From a virus: a stretch of 64,000 bases of DNA. How positions within the stretch are numbered: the stretch's first letter is position 1; the number at the start of each line of letters is the position of its first letter. The stretch covers positions 1-64,000 of the IMG/VR virus record IMGVR_UViG_3300032223_001943. The stretch is one strand, 5' to 3'. This document shows, one piece after another, positions 58,517 through 64,000 of the stretch. The notes beneath the pieces were generated by a model, which was not told where the DNA came from, searched no databases, and worked only from the letters and a program-made list of their open reading frames with translations. Position numbers and translations under genes: made by a program.

Positions 58517-58945
58517 ATGAAAAAAGCTGAAAACGGAAATTCAATCACAGTTCATTACACTGGTAAATTTGAAAATGGTGAAGTATTTGATACATCATTA
58601 ATGGAAGGTAGAGAACCTTTAACTACAGTATTGTCAGAAGAAACAAACCTTATTAAAGGTTTTACTGAAGCGTTATACGGATTAACTGAAGGTGAGAAAA
58701 AAACTATTGAACTTAATCCTGAAGAGGCGTATGGTGAAGTGTCTCAAGACTTAATTTCTGACGTTCCATTGGAAAATATGCCAGAAGGTGTTAAAGTTGG
58801 TGATACACTTCAAGCACAAGGACCAGATGGGGTATTCAACGTAACAGTAACTGAAGTAAATGAAACTACAGCTAAAGTTGATGCTAACCACCCATTAGCA
58901 GGGAAAAAATTAATTTTTGACCTTGAGGTTGTAAGCGTAGACTAA
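58517..58945 (+). CDS. FKBP-type peptidyl-prolyl isomerase (SlyD-like)
   Basis: 142 aa. ITVHYTGKFENGEVFDTSLM, IKGFTEALYGLTEGEKKTIE and LNPEEAYGE are FKBP active-site motifs; the inserted flap LISDVPLENMPEGVKVGDTL and HPLAGKKLIFDLEVVSVD place it with SlyD-like proteins. The His-rich SlyD tail is missing. It catalyses proline isomerisation in folding proteins and adds to the phage chaperone set. Ends at a good terminator. Confidence 0.93.
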   Translation: MKKAENGNSITVHYTGKFENGEVFDTSLMEGREPLTTVLSEETNLIKGFTEALYGLTEGEKKTIELNPEEAYGEVSQDLISDVPLENMPEGVKVGDTLQAQGPDGVFNVTVTEVNETTAKVDANHPLAGKKLIFDLEVVSVD

Positions 58946-58962
58946 TTGTTATCACAACAAAA

Positions 58963-58993
58963 ATAACCCCCAACTAAACCCTGGGGGTTTTTA
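58963..58993 (+). terminator. Terminator after the FKBP gene
   Basis: AACCCCCA/TGGGGGTT stem with a 9-nt loop and T run. Confidence 0.85.
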
Positions 58994-59021
58994 ATTAAAA
59001 TAAACCAATAAATTCATTAAT

Positions 59022-59354
59022 ATGAACGAAAAATTAAAATCGTTTTTGGAAACAACAAGAAAAGTGGTCAACAAACTATTTCTTTATGTTGTTATCGCGG
59101 GATCTATCATTGCCGCATACATATTTGGTGCGGAACATACCAAATTAACCCAAAAACCAGTCAAACATAAGGTTGAGGTGTTAAAAATTAAAAAATCGGA
59201 TGTTAATCTGGCAATTGATGAAGATAACCACTTAATCATCATTAATAACAAAACTGGTAACTATACCATGTATCAAGATTCTATTGGTAAAACAATATTC
59301 AAGTTGTACGCTAAAAATGTGTGGGGTCAAAATTCCACATTAATGGTTAAATAA
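59022..59354 (+). CDS. Single-pass membrane protein
   Basis: 110 aa. Membrane helix LFLYVVIAGSIIAAYIFGAE at about 19-38, then a basic linker and a beta-rich external domain (LAIDEDNHLIIINNKTGNYT). Precedes the lytic transglycosylase by 6 nt; could be an i-spanin-like partner, which is conjecture. Confidence 0.6.
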   Translation: MNEKLKSFLETTRKVVNKLFLYVVIAGSIIAAYIFGAEHTKLTQKPVKHKVEVLKIKKSDVNLAIDEDNHLIIINNKTGNYTMYQDSIGKTIFKLYAKNVWGQNSTLMVK

Positions 59355-59360
59355 TATATT

Positions 59361-59909
59361 ATGAAGTTACGTGAAATAGTTTTATTGATCCTTATAACAT
59401 TTTCTTCAATAATTTATATTTCATATGATAATATTGAATCAAAAAAACACTATAATTATATTGATATTGAGTTGGGGGATAAGAAGTTGAATATCCCCCA
59501 ACCCATTTCAATGAAGATGTATGATGAAATATTAAGATATTCAAAAAGGTATAAAGTACCGAAACATATTGCGTTTAACATTGCGTATATGGAAACAAAA
59601 TACCGGGGACCATTTCATTTTGATTATGAACATAATTTATCATCTGGGGCTGGTGCTGTAGGTCCAATGCAAATTAAACCTAGTACTGCCAATTATGTTC
59701 ATGATAAACAAATATCTTCACACCATTTACGAAATAATGTACGGTTGAATATTCAGACTAGTATGAAGTTATTACGTTTGTTATACGATAGATATCGTGA
59801 TTGGAAGGTCGCTTGTGGGTGTTATAATACAGGTAGACCAATGATTAATGGTTACGCGTTATTTTGTGTGAATAATAAGGATTATAGAAGATTTTGGCAT
59901 ACGGTTTAA
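59361..59909 (+). CDS. Membrane-anchored lytic transglycosylase (SLT)
   Basis: 182 aa. N-terminal signal anchor LREIVLLILITFSSIIYISY. SLT domain: IAFNIAYMETKYRG (catalytic Glu in E-T-K-Y), SSGAGAVGPMQIKPSTANYV, then a helix LNIQTSMKLLRLLYDRYRDW and GCYNTG. Cleaves murein glycan strands at the membrane face; a lysis or DNA-entry role is likely. Confidence 0.88.
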   Translation: MKLREIVLLILITFSSIIYISYDNIESKKHYNYIDIELGDKKLNIPQPISMKMYDEILRYSKRYKVPKHIAFNIAYMETKYRGPFHFDYEHNLSSGAGAVGPMQIKPSTANYVHDKQISSHHLRNNVRLNIQTSMKLLRLLYDRYRDWKVACGCYNTGRPMINGYALFCVNNKDYRRFWHTV

Positions 59910-60154
59910 CCTAATTTTAGAGGGTTAGATTTAGTTAATTCTATAAAATTATTATGTGCTCGTTCCAACATTTCCTTATGTTGAGTTGAACTTGGTATAT
60001 AATAATCACCAATATTATCTTCATTCATTTCAATTTCAACCCCGTTTTTTCTAAAAACCCATACATTTATTCCAACATCATTAACCCCTTGAGTTATCAA
60101 TTCATAACCCAATTCTTTTTGTAAAAGAATGGCTAATAACTCGGATTTATTCAT
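59906..60154 (-). CDS. Small hypothetical protein
   Basis: 82 aa. MNKSELLAILLQKELGYELI then TQGVNDVGINVWVFRKNGVE: a helix followed by a small beta unit. Downstream of the HEWVH protein gene in the same orientation (8 nt gap). Confidence 0.55.
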   Translation of the reverse strand: MNKSELLAILLQKELGYELITQGVNDVGINVWVFRKNGVEIEMNEDNIGDYYIPSSTQHKEMLERAHNNFIELTKSNPLKLG

Positions 60155-60162
60155 TTGGGGGG

Positions 60163-60582
60163 TTATATTAATTTTTTCAATAAATTGATGACGATTTGTT
60201 CATACATCATTTCCTCCATTTCTGGAAAATGTTTTTCAAACTTCTTAATCACTTTACCAGCTTCGGCGTTTGCCTCATCTTCATTTTGTCCACCGATATC
60301 TGGACCATGTTCACGATTAAGAATGGTCATTTGGTATTCATGAACCCATTCATGTGCTAGGGTGCGACAAATATCACGATTCATTCGGTTTTTAGTTAAT
60401 ACTTTAATTTCATTGTCATTACGACTACCAGTTGTCATTGAACCAGTACGATCACCCAAAAAACTAACAATAACGTCACCCTTCAATGGGTATTCTTTTT
60501 GTAGGTATTTAACAAATTCATTATAGAAATCATAATGTTTTTTATCAATACCAGAATTTTTATGTTTAACTATTACCTTCAT
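60163..60582 (-). CDS. Zinc-metallopeptidase-like protein (HEWVH)
   Basis: 139 aa. ICRTLAHEWVHEYQM carries H-E-x-x-H, with EDEANAEAGKVIKKF offering the third Glu ligand, a minimal gluzincin layout as in SprT/ImmA-like small metallopeptidases. Basic N-terminal part. Substrate unknown. Late-type box at 60587-60594. Confidence 0.72.
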   Translation of the reverse strand: MKVIVKHKNSGIDKKHYDFYNEFVKYLQKEYPLKGDVIVSFLGDRTGSMTTGSRNDNEIKVLTKNRMNRDICRTLAHEWVHEYQMTILNREHGPDIGGQNEDEANAEAGKVIKKFEKHFPEMEEMMYEQIVINLLKKLI

Positions 60583-60586
60583 TTAT

Positions 60587-60606
60587 TATAAATATTAATA
60601 TTTATA
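60587..60606. promoter_or_regulatory. Divergent late-type motifs
   Basis: TATAAATA at 60587-60594 (minus direction, 4 nt before the 60582 ATG) and TATTTATA at 60599-60606 (plus direction, 14 nt before the 60621 ATG). Confidence 0.45.
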
Positions 60607-60620
60607 AAAAAACATTTATC

Positions 60621-61319
60621 ATGACGCGAAGAATTATTATTAGTGAAGATGAAAAACAAACAATTAAGAATTTATACCATATAAATGAACAAGATGATCT
60701 TTATAATACTTTTGTTCAAGGTATTAGTCAAAGTTGGAATGAACTAATGGCGAATAAGGGTAAAGGTATTAATAGTTCATCACCTTCATCAACAAGTAAT
60801 AAACCAATATCTGAAAAAGGACAAGAATTGTTGAATAATCCAATATTCAAGGAGAAATTGAAGGAAATTTCACAAGCAATTAATATTGATGAACAATATA
60901 TCATTAAATTGATGAATCATGAATCTGGATTAAACCCAACGATAACAAATTCTATTGGGTGTGTTGGATTAATACAGTTTTGTCCTGACTCCGGAAATTC
61001 AAAAACAATAAATGGTGTTAAATATGATTTGGGTCAACTTAAAAATGATTTAACACTACAGATGGATGCGATTAAAGAATTTTGGTTATCTGGATATAAA
61101 AGTGGTAAAATAAAAACACCTGAAGATTTATATACTTATAACTTGTTTCCAGTGGCTGCCGGTAAACCAGATGATTTTGTATTACAGACAAATAGTACTT
61201 CCGCTCAAACAATTGCTAAAGCAAATCCGATATTCAATAAAAAGTTGGGTAGATCGATTGATACACCATTAACGGTGGGTGATCTTAATAGATATTATAA
61301 ACAAGAAGGAATGGTATAA
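60621..61319 (+). CDS. Lysozyme-like (SLT-type) probable virion protein with leader
   Basis: 232 aa. Leader MTRRIIISEDEKQTIKNLYH then INEQDD (I-I-S-E and I-N-E sites). A Ser-rich linker (SSSPSSTSNK) is followed by a transglycosylase-like domain at about 85-232: YIIKLMNHESGLNPTITNSI (catalytic Glu), GCVGLIQFCPDSG, TLQMDAIKEFWLSGYKSGKI. Likely a virion murein hydrolase used during DNA entry. Its stop overlaps the next ATG by one base. Confidence 0.78.
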   Translation: MTRRIIISEDEKQTIKNLYHINEQDDLYNTFVQGISQSWNELMANKGKGINSSSPSSTSNKPISEKGQELLNNPIFKEKLKEISQAINIDEQYIIKLMNHESGLNPTITNSIGCVGLIQFCPDSGNSKTINGVKYDLGQLKNDLTLQMDAIKEFWLSGYKSGKIKTPEDLYTYNLFPVAAGKPDDFVLQTNSTSAQTIAKANPIFNKKLGRSIDTPLTVGDLNRYYKQEGMV

Positions 61320-62446
61320 TGAAAAAGGAAATTAAAGAAGTTGTAGGGGTACCTGCCGGGATATTAAAAAGTGCTGAAAATTTGTTTGATAACATTGTTA
61401 CCGTATTGGAAGATACTAATGATGAAGATTTTGAATTTAAAGGTACGTTTACGGATAATTTATCATTACCAATAACTGTTATAATTAACGACTTAACTAT
61501 TACATCCGTTAATGTTGCGGTAACATTTAATGTTGGTGACTATTCAAAACTTGAAATCGCTGGCGCGGGTTATTCTTCAGAATTGGGTTTAGATTATAAA
61601 ACACTTAAATTAGTTACGATTTTTGACCCATCTGAAATTGGATTGACAATGAACTTCTTGATTCCAAATACTGGTGAATATATTTTCAATGATATTATTA
61701 CATATATGTTGAAAAATCGTACATTGATCACATCAACATTAGCACATGAATTAAAACACGCTTACGATAATTATAAACGACCTAATCGTAAAGTTACCGA
61801 CCAGGTGGATTATAATACAAACATTAGCTCCAAGGGTTTAGCTATTCCTGCTTTTAGAAGGTTTAATCGTATGTTATATTTGGCAACATTCATTGAACAA
61901 TTGGTTAAACCGACAGAATTAGCCTCAAGGTTAAAAGCTGAAAATGTTTCACAAAAAGAATTTTTGGAGTTTTTACTAAATGATCGAACATATAAAGAAT
62001 TTATTCAATTAAAAAAATATTCAATCAATAGTTTAGTTTCCGAATTAATGGCTCATGAAGATGAATTAAAGTCACTTGACAGATTTAAGGGAAAAGTGAC
62101 CGAGGAAATTATCAATGACCTAATAAATTTGGCTTACACCCAATTTACGAATGATAAAATTGAAACTTTAGAAAAATACATTCTTAGGGATAATGATTAT
62201 TTATTAAAATCATTGGGTATGACATCCGTTAACATGGATTATTTCCTCAAACAAGTGGATAAATATCAAAAATATTCCAAAAACCCAAAAGATTTCTTTA
62301 ATAATGAAATTAAATTTCTTAATTTTGTGGGGGATAAGATGATAAAGAAGTTGGGAAAACTTTATTCAATTGCCAATGAAGATAAAACACAACAAGCAAA
62401 TATCATCAAGAAAATTTATAATAAAGTGAACCATGAACAAGGATAA
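61319..62446 (+). CDS. Zinc-metalloprotease-like protein (HELKH)
   Basis: 375 aa. A beta-rich N-terminal 125 residues precede LITSTLAHELKHAYDNYKRP, a zincin H-E-x-x-H followed by His/Tyr residues; the C-terminal 200 residues are helical. Translationally coupled to the lysozyme-like gene. Third HExxH protein of the window; none shows strong similarity to another outside the motif. Confidence 0.7.
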   Translation: MKKEIKEVVGVPAGILKSAENLFDNIVTVLEDTNDEDFEFKGTFTDNLSLPITVIINDLTITSVNVAVTFNVGDYSKLEIAGAGYSSELGLDYKTLKLVTIFDPSEIGLTMNFLIPNTGEYIFNDIITYMLKNRTLITSTLAHELKHAYDNYKRPNRKVTDQVDYNTNISSKGLAIPAFRRFNRMLYLATFIEQLVKPTELASRLKAENVSQKEFLEFLLNDRTYKEFIQLKKYSINSLVSELMAHEDELKSLDRFKGKVTEEIINDLINLAYTQFTNDKIETLEKYILRDNDYLLKSLGMTSVNMDYFLKQVDKYQKYSKNPKDFFNNEIKFLNFVGDKMIKKLGKLYSIANEDKTQQANIIKKIYNKVNHEQG

Positions 62447-62615
62447 TAAAGAATTTTGGATTAGGGATTATTTCGGACCATATCCGATAGATTGGGATTT
62501 ATACGATATCGCAATGGGTCGAAAACCAGGTGAAAAAACAATAGATATCATTAGTTATATGGAATCTGAAGAATATAAAAACTTTTTTAAGGATAAGAAA
62601 ATCCCTAAAAAATAA
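62433..62615 (+). CDS. Small hypothetical protein
   Basis: 60 aa. MNKDNKEFWIRDYFGPYPID, then WDLYDIAMGRKPGEKTIDII. It overlaps the metalloprotease gene by 14 nt. No family. Confidence 0.6.
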   Translation: MNKDNKEFWIRDYFGPYPIDWDLYDIAMGRKPGEKTIDIISYMESEEYKNFFKDKKIPKK

Positions 62616-62616
62616 T

Positions 62617-63291
62617 TTAATTTTCCAAGTCGTGGGATATCCCCAAATTTATGGAATGGATTAGTTTAACATTGGAAAAACTATTATAATTAAAAATATC
62701 AATAATTGAAACCCCAAATCCATTTATCTTATAAGTCAATTTAATAGTACCATATATTAAATAATCTTTATAATTCACAAAATTCGGTTGGTAATAATAT
62801 TCAATATTCCAGTTATAATTTATTGTTTTTTTAATGATCTTTATTCTAAAAGAATTCCGCAATCGATTAATATCTTTATTTGTGGTATACTGCCACAATA
62901 TCGCATAAGAATAGTTTATCTTAACATTGGAAATAGAATCCCTTATACCATAACCAAATCCAGTTAAATGATCCAAATTTAGATTTCTGGTTAACGAATA
63001 ATTTGTTTGATAATTCAAAAAACCACTATGTTTATTTTTAGAAATACCAATTGATAGTTTATTGGATACTTCATTTTGAATTATCTTATCCGTAAATGAA
63101 ATATTCTGGTTCAAAATATTATTTACCGAAAACCATTTTTTCTGAAAACTCGTTGAATTGTTTAAGTTACCTGAATAAGTACTTGACTTATTATCATTAT
63201 AATTAAACCCAAGCGAAAAATCATTTTTAAGGTTTTGTGATAATGTTGGTACATTAAAAAATAAAAATAATAGGATCAATATTTTTTTCAT
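62617..63291 (-). CDS. Exported DUF481-like outer-membrane barrel protein
   Basis: 224 aa. Signal peptide MKKILILLFLFFNVPTLSQN. The rest is alternating short beta strands rich in Asn, Tyr and Ser (FSLGFNYNDNKSSTYSGNLN, GYGIRDSISNVKINYSYAIL), the texture of a DUF481-type beta-barrel. Overlaps the secreted nuclease gene by 4 nt. An outer-membrane protein encoded by a phage suggests receptor masking or superinfection exclusion; unproven. Confidence 0.65.
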   Translation of the reverse strand: MKKILILLFLFFNVPTLSQNLKNDFSLGFNYNDNKSSTYSGNLNNSTSFQKKWFSVNNILNQNISFTDKIIQNEVSNKLSIGISKNKHSGFLNYQTNYSLTRNLNLDHLTGFGYGIRDSISNVKINYSYAILWQYTTNKDINRLRNSFRIKIIKKTINYNWNIEYYYQPNFVNYKDYLIYGTIKLTYKINGFGVSIIDIFNYNSFSNVKLIHSINLGISHDLEN

Positions 63292-63944
63292 TTTATTGTG
63301 ATTTTCAACGAATTTTTATTTATCGATATAACCTTGAATAAAGTTACCATATCAATAACTTTAACTTCCCCCGTAACATTATCACCAATCCAACAGATAT
63401 AATCATTTTTACCAAAAACCAATATCTTATAATATAAAATCGGAATTTTAACCCTGGAATTATTAAGATATGTTTTTTTTATATTATCATATATTACACC
63501 AGTAACAACAATTGCGTTCTTATTTCTTTTTTTAATTGAATCTTCCACCGATTTTTCCAATCGCATCCATCCCCCTCGATTAAACTTCCCTAGTTGGGGG
63601 GATTGATTAAATAAACTAAAAGAATGATAATTTAATGTGTCATCATACGATGTTATATTGGAGGGGGTTAAATGTCCCAAATCATATCCGGTACCTTCAT
63701 AATATTTTAACTTATATGGTCCAGTCGGTTTTTCCTTATGCCACTTATCACTACGAATACCATCCAATTTTTTAATGTTTTTAATCAATACCTTATGTAC
63801 CGATACATAACTGTTTGTGTCTTCATCCAAATATAAAGTTATATCACCATGTTTAATGGTGAATTTGGTTGATTCGATTTTAACTTTTTGGGTGAATGAA
63901 AAAAATGTAAATAATATGAAAATGGTAGTTATTAAAGATTTCAT
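63288..63944 (-). CDS. Secreted DNA/RNA non-specific endonuclease (NUC1 family)
   Basis: 218 aa. Signal peptide MKSLITTIFILFTFFSFTQK. Nuclease core: GTGYDLGHLTPSNITSY (the D-R-G-H active site appears as D-L-G-H, catalytic His kept), then SFSLFNQSPQLGKFNRGGWM (metal Asn) and W-x-x-L-E. Exported to the periplasm or outside, where it could degrade incoming DNA of competing phages or scavenge nucleotides. The Leu in place of the conserved Arg may lower activity. Confidence 0.85.
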   Translation of the reverse strand: MKSLITTIFILFTFFSFTQKVKIESTKFTIKHGDITLYLDEDTNSYVSVHKVLIKNIKKLDGIRSDKWHKEKPTGPYKLKYYEGTGYDLGHLTPSNITSYDDTLNYHSFSLFNQSPQLGKFNRGGWMRLEKSVEDSIKKRNKNAIVVTGVIYDNIKKTYLNNSRVKIPILYYKILVFGKNDYICWIGDNVTGEVKVIDMVTLFKVISINKNSLKITIK

Positions 63945-63961
63945 TATTTTTCTGAATATAG

Positions 63962-63969
63962 AATAAATA
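63962..63969 (-). promoter_or_regulatory. Late-type motif TATTTATT before the secreted nuclease
   Basis: ATATATTTATTCTA, 17 nt before the ATG. Confidence 0.42.
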
Positions 63970-64000
63970 TATAATCAAACCCAAATCTTCGTTTAATGGT

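Overview
The window is a 64 kb piece of a large, AT-rich, tailed-phage genome of T4-like (contractile-tail myovirus) type, almost certainly infecting a member of the Bacteroidota (Flavobacteria-like). The T4-like signature is a minus-strand morphogenesis block: terminase large subunit (gp17-like), portal (gp20), prohead protease (gp21), core/scaffold (gp22-like) and major capsid protein (gp23), with a gp19-like tail-tube gene just beyond it on the plus strand. The host inference rests on many promoter-like boxes matching the Bacteroidota -7 consensus TAnnTTTG, on Bacteroidota-type bS21, and on the near absence of Shine-Dalgarno sequences. No host housekeeping backbone is seen.

Layout. 1-2.7 kb: left edge with a broken structural ORF, small genes and tail tube. 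2.7-18.1 kb: capsid/packaging block, interrupted by a free-standing composite homing endonuclease (2.7-4.4 kb) and by an accessory island (8.8-10.4 kb) holding a tyrosine-recombinase remnant and a gene between two perfect 50-bp hairpin repeats; bS21 follows at 11.0 kb. 18.2-23.3 kb: probable virion proteins, a nucleotidyltransferase and a KTSC protein. 23.3-33.6 kb: paralogous small genes, Hsp20, a Clp ATPase broken into two genes by a split intein plus endonuclease, M20 and M42 peptidases, and a tmRNA gene. 33.6-39.6 kb: M15-type peptidase, cytosine methyltransferase, SerA-like dehydrogenase, HD hydrolase, cREC protein, tRNA-Ser, methyltransferase. 39.7-50 kb: a run of proteins sharing N-terminal leader-like motifs, probably virion-internal. 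50-64 kb: holin candidates, a DnaK gene with a group I intron, endolysin, phosphoesterase, FKBP, two lysozyme-like proteins, metalloproteases, and a secreted nuclease beside an exported barrel-like protein.

How it works together. Two promoter-like motifs divide the genes. TATATTTG boxes precede accessory/host-interaction genes, several times exactly 4 nt before the ATG, which would give leaderless mRNAs. TATTTAT(A/T) boxes precede virion, packaging and lysis genes and look like a late promoter. The most striking theme is protein quality control carried by the phage: DnaK, a ClpC-like unfoldase, Hsp20, an FKBP/SlyD-type isomerase, tmRNA with its own tag, and two peptidases. A second theme is translation (bS21, tmRNA, tRNA-Ser). 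A third is genetic parasitism: three inteins in the portal gene, a split intein with inserted endonuclease in the Clp P-loop, a group I intron in the dnaK phosphate-2 motif, and a stand-alone endonuclease.

Functions are assigned from motifs read by eye; no database search was run. Genes without a recognised family are labelled so.
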